From contig DAOTTQ010000057.1 of NCBI GenBank assembly GCA_034437555.1, positions 1 to 64,000 on the forward strand: a stretch of DNA of 64,000 nt. Reading direction: 5' to 3'. Source of the DNA: JANWYT01 sp034437555 (GTDB taxonomy: Bacteria > Chloroflexota > Anaerolineae > Aggregatilineales > Phototrophicaceae). The notes under the pieces were generated by a model that was not told where the DNA came from, ran no database searches, and saw only the letters and a list, made by a program, of their open reading frames with translations. The translations under genes were made by a program, and so were the position numbers. This document shows positions 17,038 through 25,061 of this stretch, in pieces (within the stretch, counting starts at the first letter, position 1; each line of letters begins with the position of its first letter).

Positions 17038-20000
17038 ATGAGCCAAGAGAACCGCATCAATACGCCCAATGAAGCCCAAGAACTCGCCATTGCTACCCGT
17101 AAAAATGCGCTAGTATCGGCAGGGGCAGGCAGTGGTAAAACGAGCGTGCTAACGTCGCGCTTTTTGGCGTTGCTCATCGAAAATACAGACTGGCAAATGA
17201 ATAATGTGGTTGCCATCACGTTTACGAAAGCTGCCGCCCTAGAAATGAAGGGGCGTATTCGCTCTCGCCTTATTCGCCTGTCACAGGAGGCGGGAGAACG
17301 CGCCACACTGGCAAAATTTGCCCCCAAAGACACTACTGATGAGGCACAACAGGCGCGTTGGGCAGACCTGTTAAAGCAAATTGATAGCGCACGCATTGAT
17401 ACCATTCATGCGTTTTGTGCGGATATTTTGCGGGCAAACGCACCTGAAGCCGAGATAGACCCCCGTTTTGGCATACTAGACGAAGCCGACGCGGGTTTCT
17501 TAAAACAGCAAGCCTATGATGAGGTGCTAAAGCACGCGCTTCAAGACCCCGATGCCCCCTTCTTGCGCCTTTTTGAAAGTGGCGGCTATGATGCCGACAA
17601 AGTGCGCGAGACAGTGACAGACGGTAATTTACTGGGTAGCTTGCCCGATGTATTGCACTATAACGATGCCCCCACTGAAAACGACCCCGATATTGCTAAA
17701 GGGTGGGTAGACTTGCTAATGCGCGTTAAAGACGGTTACCAAGCCCTTAAAGCGTCTGTGGGGGTGCTAGATTATGATGATTTAGAGGGGAAAACCGCCC
17801 AAGTGCTACAAAACCTCGCCGTCCGAGACCGCTATCGTGACATTGAATACAAGCACATCATGGTAGACGAGTTTCAAGACACCAATCCGCGCCAATGGCA
17901 AATTGTAAAGGCATTGGCGAACCTTGATGAGCCAAACCGCGTCTTTCTAGTGGGGGATGTTAAGCAAAGTATTTATAAGTTTCGTGGAGCAGATGTGCGT
18001 GTTTTCTTAGAAGCCCGAAGCATCATCGAGGAAAGCTTTGTGGGGGAAATGATTCAAATGGGCGATTCTTATCGCTCTAGCAAGCCCCTTGTGGAACAAA
18101 TAAACGGTGTCTTTGGGCAATTGTTTACAGGTGAACTCGCCTATGAACCCATGTCCTCCGCACGCCTCCAAACCTATCCCGATACGCCCATAAGCACTAT
18201 CTTGCTAATCCCTCCTAAAGGCGTAGAGGTAGAGGTGCGCGATTGGGAAGCATTTTTAATTGCCCAACGCCTAAAAGAAACAGTGAACGCACAAACGCTG
18301 ATTTATGACAAAGACGCACGCCAAGAACGCCCTTTTGTGTATAGCGATGCCGTAATTTTACTGCGCTCTTTAACGCAAGTGGGGCATTATGAACGCGCCT
18401 TTGATGCGCTAGGCGTGCCTTATGTGACGCTTGCCAAACGGGGCTATTATAAACGCCAAGAAGTGTGGGATGTGGTAAACGCCCTTAAGGCACTGTATGC
18501 CCCCGATGATAATTTGGCATTGGCGAGTGCGTTGCGTTCTCCATTGGTGGGCTTAAGCGATGAGACGCTCTTTTGCCTGCGCCAAGACCGTAATATCACG
18601 CTGTTTGATGCAGTAGTAAACGCGCCCCATCATGATTTTTGGGGCATACCCGATGACGAAGAACGCCAGCGTTTGGGCTTCTTTGCAGAAACTTTAGAAG
18701 CCTTGCGTGGCATCGTGGGCAAAGTGACGATTGCCGAGCTACTGCACGAACTTTTGGCAAGAACGGGCTTTTTAGCCACACTAACGGCTCTTAAAGGGGG
18801 CGCACGCCAACGGCGCAACGTTGAAAAGATGCTGGAATTTGCCACCGAGAAAAGTCACCTCTCGCTGGGAGAATTTGTGCGCTATGTGAATGACTTGATG
18901 AGCAAGGAAGCCAATGAAGGCGAAGCCAGTCAAGACGAGGGGCAAGGCGTGCGAATCATGAGTATTCACGGCAGTAAGGGGCTAGAGTTCCCGTTGGTTA
19001 TTTTGCCCCACTTTGAGAATCAAGGTAGAATCATACCACCAGAATTGCTTTTTGATGAGCAAGGTTGCTTGGTGTATAAGGGCAAAAAAATAAATGACAA
19101 AGACGGATATAACCCTGCGTATGAAGGGGAGAAAGCCCTTTACAAAAAAGCCGAAGATGCCGAGCTAAGACGCTTGCTGTATGTGGCAATCACACGGGCG
19201 CAAGATGCCGTCTGGATTTATGGCAAAGATTATGGCTCGGGTTTTGTCAAACTTTTTATGGAAGGCACAGGAAAAAAAAGAAAATACATCCTCCTTAGCC
19301 CTACTTTTTTGAACACCCCCCCCAATGACCTGCAAGACCTTTTGGCGCAATCCCCCCAAGCGCAGGCATGGGAAACCCTCGACATTAGCGAATTACCCGC
19401 CCCCCAAGCACCGCCATCTTATGGGGCGATTCCCACATCGTATGAGCAAACGTTTCGCCATATTAGCGCAACACAGCTTGCCGATATTGGGGGGGTGTAT
19501 TATCACAATGACAATTATCATCGCCGAAACTTGCGCCTAAGCCTTGCCGAACCCGTAGACCAAGAAAACATTCGCCTAAATGACCCCAAAGTTACAAGGC
19601 TGGTGGTGGGGCAAATGGTGCATGAGGCGATACGGCATCAGCAATTCCCATCGAATACGTCCGAGAGCCAGCTAAAAGATATTTTGCACAGTTACGCATG
19701 GCGGTTTCATCTGACGGATGAGAGCGACTTAGCCCTAGCCGTAAACCGCGCCAAGAACGACCTTGAAAAATTTGAGCGCAGTGATGTTTATCAATGGATT
19801 AAAGAGGCGCGTGCCATTTATGCCGAATTGCCGTTTTTGTATCGCACAGGAATGCGCATTTTGCATGGGCAAATGGACATGCTCTTACAAAAGCCTGATG
19901 GACAATGGGTAATTTTGGACTATAAGACCAGCTATGTGGAAAGCAACGAGGGCAAGCTACCCACCCAAGCCGATGCTGACCAACACGCCCAACGCTATTA

Positions 20001-20187
20001 CTTGCAATTGGGGGCGTATGCTTCGGCGGTGCAAACACAGTTTAGCCTACAGGGGAAAAGCATTACGCCCCGTGTGTACGTGCATTACATCCGCTATAAC
20101 CTAACGGTAGAAGTGGAAACAGAGGCATGGCGTGGCGCACTAGAAAAGATAGAACCCATTATTGGGGATGTGCTGGCGAGAATATAG
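17038..20187 (+). CDS. addA: AddA helicase-nuclease subunit
   Basis: This 1049-residue UvrD/SF1A helicase carries a fused RecB nuclease domain. Seen in order: the Q motif with Q14, Walker A GAGSGKT at 29-35, ITFTKAAALEMKGRIR (motif Ia), VDEFQDTN (motif II, near 276), VGDVKQSIYKFRGA (motif III), MSIHGSKGLEFPLV (motif V) and LYVAITRAQD (motif VI). Near 940-965, GQMDMLL and VILDYKTS form the nuclease core. It moves 3' to 5' on DNA and cuts one strand, with AddB handling the other. A GAGG SD lies inside the end of addB. A terminator follows directly. Confidence 0.94.
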   Translation: MSQENRINTPNEAQELAIATRKNALVSAGAGSGKTSVLTSRFLALLIENTDWQMNNVVAITFTKAAALEMKGRIRSRLIRLSQEAGERATLAKFAPKDTTDEAQQARWADLLKQIDSARIDTIHAFCADILRANAPEAEIDPRFGILDEADAGFLKQQAYDEVLKHALQDPDAPFLRLFESGGYDADKVRETVTDGNLLGSLPDVLHYNDAPTENDPDIAKGWVDLLMRVKDGYQALKASVGVLDYDDLEGKTAQVLQNLAVRDRYRDIEYKHIMVDEFQDTNPRQWQIVKALANLDEPNRVFLVGDVKQSIYKFRGADVRVFLEARSIIEESFVGEMIQMGDSYRSSKPLVEQINGVFGQLFTGELAYEPMSSARLQTYPDTPISTILLIPPKGVEVEVRDWEAFLIAQRLKETVNAQTLIYDKDARQERPFVYSDAVILLRSLTQVGHYERAFDALGVPYVTLAKRGYYKRQEVWDVVNALKALYAPDDNLALASALRSPLVGLSDETLFCLRQDRNITLFDAVVNAPHHDFWGIPDDEERQRLGFFAETLEALRGIVGKVTIAELLHELLARTGFLATLTALKGGARQRRNVEKMLEFATEKSHLSLGEFVRYVNDLMSKEANEGEASQDEGQGVRIMSIHGSKGLEFPLVILPHFENQGRIIPPELLFDEQGCLVYKGKKINDKDGYNPAYEGEKALYKKAEDAELRRLLYVAITRAQDAVWIYGKDYGSGFVKLFMEGTGKKRKYILLSPTFLNTPPNDLQDLLAQSPQAQAWETLDISELPAPQAPPSYGAIPTSYEQTFRHISATQLADIGGVYYHNDNYHRRNLRLSLAEPVDQENIRLNDPKVTRLVVGQMVHEAIRHQQFPSNTSESQLKDILHSYAWRFHLTDESDLALAVNRAKNDLEKFERSDVYQWIKEARAIYAELPFLYRTGMRILHGQMDMLLQKPDGQWVILDYKTSYVESNEGKLPTQADADQHAQRYYLQLGAYASAVQTQFSLQGKSITPRVYVHYIRYNLTVEVETEAWRGALEKIEPIIGDVLARI

Positions 20188-20193
20188 CAAAAC

Positions 20194-20232
20194 GGGGGTA
20201 ACACATTTCATGCGTTGCCCCCCCCATCTTTT
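20194..20232 (+). terminator. Rho-independent terminator after addA
   Basis: GGGGGTAAC at 20194-20202 pairs with GTTGCCCCC at 20214-20222 (nine pairs including one G-U), followed by more C and then CTTTTT at 20228-20232. It ends the addB-addA transcript before the convergent xylB. Confidence 0.75.
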
Positions 20233-20239
20233 TAGAGGA

Positions 20240-21709
20240 TTAAGCCCACAAAACGCTCTTAACAGCAGGATACAACGCCCGATACTCGGCATAAGCCTCT
20301 GTATAGGCGGCGCTTTGTGAGGGTGTTACTTCGTCTAGGGTTTGGATGGTGGCACACGCGCTGACCGCATCGCTATACACGCCTGCACCCACGCCCGCCA
20401 GTAAAGCCGCGCCAAATGCTGCGCCCTCTGTGGTGTTGATGCGTACATTGGGATAGCCTAGCACATCGGCGATGATTTGCCGCCACAGGGGGCTTTTTGC
20501 GCCACCGCTACTCATGCGTACTTGGACATCATCGGGCAAGCCCGCCTCTTGAAGTAGCACGAAGCCATCTTTTAGCCCGAAGGCTACGCCCTCTAAAACC
20601 GCCCGTGTAAGGTGGGCGCGTGTGTGGCGTGCTGTTAGCCCAATGAAACCGCCTCTGGCGAGAGGGTCGGGGTGGGGCGTGCGCTCGCCTGTAAGATAGG
20701 GCAAAAAGCGCAAGCCTTCAGAGCCTGCTGGCACACTTTGCGCCTCTGCGGTCAGGTCATCAAATGCCATATGGGGCGCAAGTGTGTCACGATACCATTG
20801 GAAACTTCCTGCCGCACTAAGCATCACGCCCATAAAGTGCCACATATTAGGGACAGCATGGCAAAAGGCGTGCAAGCGTCCTTCAGGTTCATAGGCATAG
20901 TGTAGAAGGGGCGCAAACACCACGCCCGACGTACCCACGCTAAGGCTAACGATGTTTGGCGACACTGCGCCCACACCCACCGCCCCTGCCGCTTGGTCAC
21001 CACCGCCACCCACGAGCGGCGTATTAATGGCTAAGCCTGTTTCATGAGAGGCTTGCGCGGTTACTTCGCCTGTAACTTCTGTGCCTTCGTAGAGGGTGGG
21101 TAGCCATTCTTTAGGAATGTTGAGGGCATTTAGCACGTCCTCTGACCAACGGCGATTTGCCACATCTAAGAGCGATGTGCCGGCAGAATCGCTCATTTCG
21201 CTGGCGGTTTCACCCGTTAGGCGATAGCGAATATAGTCTTTAGGAAGCAGAATGTGGGCAATTTGCGCGTAAACGTCGGGTTCATTATCACGTACCCATA
21301 GCAACTTTGGCGCGGTGAAGCCCGTTAGGGCGCGGTTGCCTGTCAGGGCAATCAGGCGTTCAAAGCCGATGGTTTGTGTGATGGCATCGCATTGGGCTTG
21401 CGTGCGTTGGTCATTCCACAATATCGCGGGGCGTAGTACTTTTCCCTCACGATCAAGCAAAACTAAACCGTGCATTTGCCCCGTTAGCCCCACGCCCGTA
21501 ATGTGTGCGTTGGGATGCTGTGCAAGCACAGCCTTTACAGAAGCGCACACGCCGTCCCACCATTGCAAGGGGTCTTGTTCGCTCCAAAGGGGCTTGGGCT
21601 GGCTAAGGGTAAGCGCGGTGGTGTGTGATGCCACCACGCCCCCTTCTTCGTTGATGAGCAAGGCTTTTGCGCCCGTTGTACTAACGTCAATCCCTAGCAA
21701 GGTTGCCAT
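20240..21709 (-). CDS. xylB: Xylulokinase
   Basis: This FGGY-family kinase phosphorylates D-xylulose to xylulose 5-phosphate for the pentose phosphate pathway. At about 489 residues it is full length. Features include GIDVSTTGAKALL (phosphate loop 1), LTGQMHGLVLLD (substrate loop typical of xylulokinase), ILWNDQR, GGGGDQAAGAVG (catalytic Asp) and SGGAKSPLWRQIIADVLG near the C-terminus. I place the start at the ATG one base after the xylA stop; a GTG at 21721 would overlap xylA. The tight join implies translational coupling. It is the last gene of the xylose operon. Confidence 0.94.
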   Translation of the reverse strand: MATLLGIDVSTTGAKALLINEEGGVVASHTTALTLSQPKPLWSEQDPLQWWDGVCASVKAVLAQHPNAHITGVGLTGQMHGLVLLDREGKVLRPAILWNDQRTQAQCDAITQTIGFERLIALTGNRALTGFTAPKLLWVRDNEPDVYAQIAHILLPKDYIRYRLTGETASEMSDSAGTSLLDVANRRWSEDVLNALNIPKEWLPTLYEGTEVTGEVTAQASHETGLAINTPLVGGGGDQAAGAVGVGAVSPNIVSLSVGTSGVVFAPLLHYAYEPEGRLHAFCHAVPNMWHFMGVMLSAAGSFQWYRDTLAPHMAFDDLTAEAQSVPAGSEGLRFLPYLTGERTPHPDPLARGGFIGLTARHTRAHLTRAVLEGVAFGLKDGFVLLQEAGLPDDVQVRMSSGGAKSPLWRQIIADVLGYPNVRINTTEGAAFGAALLAGVGAGVYSDAVSACATIQTLDEVTPSQSAAYTEAYAEYRALYPAVKSVLWA

Positions 21710-21710
21710 G

Positions 21711-22874
21711 TTATCGCGCACCCAAAAGTAACTCGATGGTGAGTTGGTCTAGGGCTTCGTAGGGCAAGCCACGCTTGCCTAGTGCTTCACGGTCAAACGT
21801 TTCGCCCCTGAGTTGTTTGGCTTTGTCGGGGCTATACTTGCCTGCGAGATAGGCGTGTGCGCCACTGTCTTCGTTAATTTGCTTTAGCAATGCCTGAATG
21901 TCGGGGTCGGCATTAAAGCGTTGTGCCTTCTCTTTTAGAATGAGGTATGTCCGCATACAACCGCGTGCAAAGGCTTTTACGCCATCATAATCTTCGGTGC
22001 GATAGGCGTGCGCGTCAAAGTGACGACTGCCACTATAGCCCACATCTTCTAAGAACTTCACCAAGTAGAAGGCTTGCTTTGGCATGACGCTACCAAATCT
22101 AAAGTCTTGGTCGTAACGCCCAAACATTTGGTCGTTTAGGTCAATGTGAAAGAGCTTACCTGCATCCCACGCTTGCGCGACAGCGTGGGTAAAGTTTAGC
22201 CCCGCCATGTGTTCGTGTGCCACTTCGGGGTTTACGCCGACCATTTCGGAATGGTCCAGGGTGGCAATAAAGCCAAGCGCGTGTCCTACGGTGGGCAGGT
22301 AAATATCGCTACGGGGTTCATTGGGCTTGGGTTCTAGCGCAAACTTCAAGTCATAGCCATTATCTTTAACGTATTCGCACAGGAAATTTAAGGCATCCCG
22401 AAAGCGTTTGGTCGAATCAAGCGGATTTTTAGAGGAGTCACTTTCTGTGCCTTCACGCCCACCCCAGAACACATACACAGTTGCGCCCAGCTCCACGCCT
22501 AAATCAATGGCATTCATGGTTTTTTGTAGGGCATAGGCGCGGACTTTGGGGTCATTAGATGTAAACGCACCGTCCTTAAAAGCGGGGTCGCCAAAGAGGT
22601 TGGTGGTTGCCATGGGGACAACAACGCCCGTGTCATCCAATGCCTTCTTAAAGTCTTTTACAATTTGGTCGCGTTCAGCGGGGGTTGCATCAATCGGCAC
22701 AAGGTCGTTATCATGGAAGTTTACCCCCCACGCGCCTACTTCTGCCAGCAAATGCACCAATTGAACGGGTGAAAGGGTCTCACGGGTAGGGCTGCCAAAA
22801 GGGTCACGTCCGGGGTTGCCCACCGTCCATAAGCCAAAAGTAAATTTGTGTTCGGGTTTGGGTTCATAACTCAT
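21711..22874 (-). CDS. xylA: Xylose isomerase, short (class I) type
   Basis: The enzyme interconverts D-xylose and D-xylulose with two divalent metals. Length (387) and sequence fit the actinobacterial, Thermus-like class rather than the longer E. coli class. Key segments are FHDNDLVP (catalytic His/Asp), VYVFWGGREGTE, EPKPNEPRSDIYLPTVGHAL (metal Glu and the catalytic Lys), GVNPEVAHEHMAGLNF, KLFHIDLNDQ and DQDFRFG. A clear AGGAG SD lies nine bases before the ATG. It sits between the transporter and xylB on one strand, which supports its role in xylose use. Confidence 0.96.
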   Translation of the reverse strand: MSYEPKPEHKFTFGLWTVGNPGRDPFGSPTRETLSPVQLVHLLAEVGAWGVNFHDNDLVPIDATPAERDQIVKDFKKALDDTGVVVPMATTNLFGDPAFKDGAFTSNDPKVRAYALQKTMNAIDLGVELGATVYVFWGGREGTESDSSKNPLDSTKRFRDALNFLCEYVKDNGYDLKFALEPKPNEPRSDIYLPTVGHALGFIATLDHSEMVGVNPEVAHEHMAGLNFTHAVAQAWDAGKLFHIDLNDQMFGRYDQDFRFGSVMPKQAFYLVKFLEDVGYSGSRHFDAHAYRTEDYDGVKAFARGCMRTYLILKEKAQRFNADPDIQALLKQINEDSGAHAYLAGKYSPDKAKQLRGETFDREALGKRGLPYEALDQLTIELLLGAR

Positions 22875-22914
22875 TGATGTAAGCTCCTGTGCGATAAAAA
22901 CAGTTAAATTGCCC

Positions 22915-24177
22915 TTAGCTACGCGCTGAATTACGGCGAGTAAACGAATCTACAATCACCGCAAGCAAAAGGATGGCGGCTGTTAAAATAAACTTGGCAT
23001 CTGCAGGAATGTTTGGGATAAGCCCCAAACCATTATCCACCACCGAGATGACCAAACCCCCCAGCAGTGCGCTAGAGATTTTACCGCTACCACCAAACAG
23101 GCTAGTACCGCCAATAACGGCTGCTGCAATACCATTCAGCAAAAGGGGACCCCCACCCGTATCTGTGGCAACCGATGCCAAGCGTGCCAAAAGGAAAACG
23201 CCTGCCATACCCGCCATTAGGCTACCCAACATAAAGCCATAAACACGGATGCGCTCTACGGGGATACCTGCGCGACGTGCCGCTTCTTTGTTACCACCCA
23301 CCGCAAATAAATAGCGTCCAAACTTCGTGCGTGTGGTGATATAAGACAACGCAACCATCATGATGAGGATAATGACGAATGCAAACGGAATACCGCGTGC
23401 TTGATAAGCAACATGGGCAAGGGCAAACATCAAAATCGCCACAATCACCGTTTGGACGGCAATAATGCCAATAGGCTTGGCGTTTAAGCCCGCCTTTCGC
23501 CGTGATTCTGCCCCTAGATATTCGATGACAAAATAAGAGCCAATAACGGCTAGACAGAACACAATGCCCGCCTCTAGGGGTAGAAACGCGCGTACTGTGC
23601 CTAGTATGGTGGTATCACGCATACTGAGTGTGCCTAAGCCTTTTACGGTGAGTAATACCACACCACTTAACGCAAGCTGTCCCGCGAGGGTAACGATAAA
23701 TGAGGGCAGTCTAAAATAAGTCACTAAGAAGCCCTGTATAAACCCGACAAGGGTCGCCGCTGATAACCCCGCCATCAGTGCCAGCCACCACGGTACAGCA
23801 AAGCCTTCGGGCGATGTGATGCCCTCTATCACGATGGGAGCGCGTAATAGCAACGCGATAATGACCGCCGAAATACCTGCCGTATAGCCCATTGAGAGGT
23901 CAATTTCGCCTAATAACAGGATGACAACCACCCCATACGCTAGGGTAATCACTGTAACAGCCTGCACAAGCAATGTCACAAGATTGGCGGGAGTGAGGAA
24001 AATGGGATTGGCAAGTTGAAAAATAATGCAAATGGCAATCAACCCGAACAGCACAGGCAATTGCCCAAGATCACCGTTACGAGCGCGAGACAACCAGCCT
24101 TTTAGCCATTCTTGGGTAGACTGTTGTTCACGACTTTGAAGAAGTGCGCTGTCGTTAATGGTCGCGTTTTCACTCAT
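22915..24177 (-). CDS. xylH: Xylose-type ABC transporter permease (CUT2 family)
   Basis: This 420-residue, multi-pass membrane protein is of the ribose/xylose (CUT2) permease family. It has about ten hydrophobic segments, the early GVVILLLGEIDLSMGYTAGISAV segment typical of XylH/RbsC, and the late conserved block ending in FGGSGKISSALLGGLVI. It forms the channel for sugar passed from the binding protein and is driven by the adjacent ATPase. The ATG overlaps the stop of the ATPase gene by one base (TAATG), showing coupling. Xylose is inferred from xylA and xylB downstream. Confidence 0.93.
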   Translation of the reverse strand: MSENATINDSALLQSREQQSTQEWLKGWLSRARNGDLGQLPVLFGLIAICIIFQLANPIFLTPANLVTLLVQAVTVITLAYGVVVILLLGEIDLSMGYTAGISAVIIALLLRAPIVIEGITSPEGFAVPWWLALMAGLSAATLVGFIQGFLVTYFRLPSFIVTLAGQLALSGVVLLTVKGLGTLSMRDTTILGTVRAFLPLEAGIVFCLAVIGSYFVIEYLGAESRRKAGLNAKPIGIIAVQTVIVAILMFALAHVAYQARGIPFAFVIILIMMVALSYITTRTKFGRYLFAVGGNKEAARRAGIPVERIRVYGFMLGSLMAGMAGVFLLARLASVATDTGGGPLLLNGIAAAVIGGTSLFGGSGKISSALLGGLVISVVDNGLGLIPNIPADAKFILTAAILLLAVIVDSFTRRNSARS

Positions 24178-24935
24178 TATTGCATCCCCGGTACGTGATT
24201 TAGTTGTCCTGCGGTCATTTCTTGAACAACTTCTTGATAACTAGTTTCTTTAACCACCATTTCGCGTACCAATTGCCCTAAGCGCAATACGGTAAGGCGG
24301 TCTGCGACTTCAAAAATATCGTACAAATTGTGTGAAATAAGCACCACAGCCAGCCCCTTGTCGGCTAAACGACGTACAAGGTCTAGCACTTGGCGCGTTT
24401 GTGCCACGCCTAACGCAGCGGTAGGTTCATCTAAAATAACCAATTTTGAATTCCACATCACGGCTTTGGCAATGGCAACAGACTGGCGTTGCCCGCCACT
24501 TAGCGAGCTAATGGGCAGACGCACAGAGCTCAATGTTTTTACGGACAGGCTGGCAAGCGTGTCTATGCACTGCTGCTCCATTGTGGCTTCATCTAACTGG
24601 GCAAATCGTTTGGTGCGTTCACGTCCCAAAAACATATTGCCAACGACATCCAAATTATCGGCAAGCGCCAAGTCCTGGTATACAATTTCAATCCCTAGTG
24701 CCGAAGAATCGCGTGGTGTTGTAACATGAACGGGGCGATTTTCAAACAAGTAGCCGCCCGAATCAAAACTATAAATTCCTGCAATGCCTTTGATGAGCGT
24801 TGACTTGCCCGCGCCGTTATCACCCACAAGTGCCATAACTTCGCCGGGAATTGCGCGGAAATTTACGTTTGTTAATGCTTGAACTGCGCCAAAACTTTTT
24901 GACACGCCCTTTAGTTCTAAAATTGCTTCCACCAT
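24177..24935 (-). CDS. xylG: Xylose-type ABC transporter ATPase, single nucleotide-binding domain
   Basis: The protein has 252 residues and one ABC domain: Walker A GDNGAGKST, signature SLSGGQRQSVAIAKAV, Walker B LVILDEPTAAL and the switch His in VLISHN. Most CUT2 sugar ATPases (XylG, RbsA) are about 500 residues with two fused domains; this one has half that length, so it would work as a homodimer, as in FrcA-type systems. No truncated second half is seen downstream, because xylH starts at its stop. It powers uptake through XylH. The promoter is probably the one before the binding-protein gene, with a hairpin in between that may lower ATPase/permease expression. Confidence 0.93.
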   Translation of the reverse strand: MVEAILELKGVSKSFGAVQALTNVNFRAIPGEVMALVGDNGAGKSTLIKGIAGIYSFDSGGYLFENRPVHVTTPRDSSALGIEIVYQDLALADNLDVVGNMFLGRERTKRFAQLDEATMEQQCIDTLASLSVKTLSSVRLPISSLSGGQRQSVAIAKAVMWNSKLVILDEPTAALGVAQTRQVLDLVRRLADKGLAVVLISHNLYDIFEVADRLTVLRLGQLVREMVVKETSYQEVVQEMTAGQLNHVPGMQ

Positions 24936-25001
24936 GAGGTACTCTTCTACTAAGTCGTTAAAAGATATAAAGTGAGTTTTTTGACTCTACAGATATTATG
25001 C

Positions 25002-25025
25002 AAAAGGCGTAGCAACGCTACGCCC
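25002..25025 (-). terminator. Intra-operon hairpin between the binding-protein gene and xylG
   Basis: On the minus strand GGCGTAGC and GCTACGCC form a perfect 8-bp stem with a GTT loop, followed by TTTTG. It lies 40-60 bases after the binding-protein stop. In binding-protein-dependent operons such hairpins usually let most transcripts end or be protected there, giving more binding protein than membrane parts. Confidence 0.65.
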
Positions 25026-25061
25026 TTCACCATTACTTGCGTTGTTGTTACTGCTTAGGAA

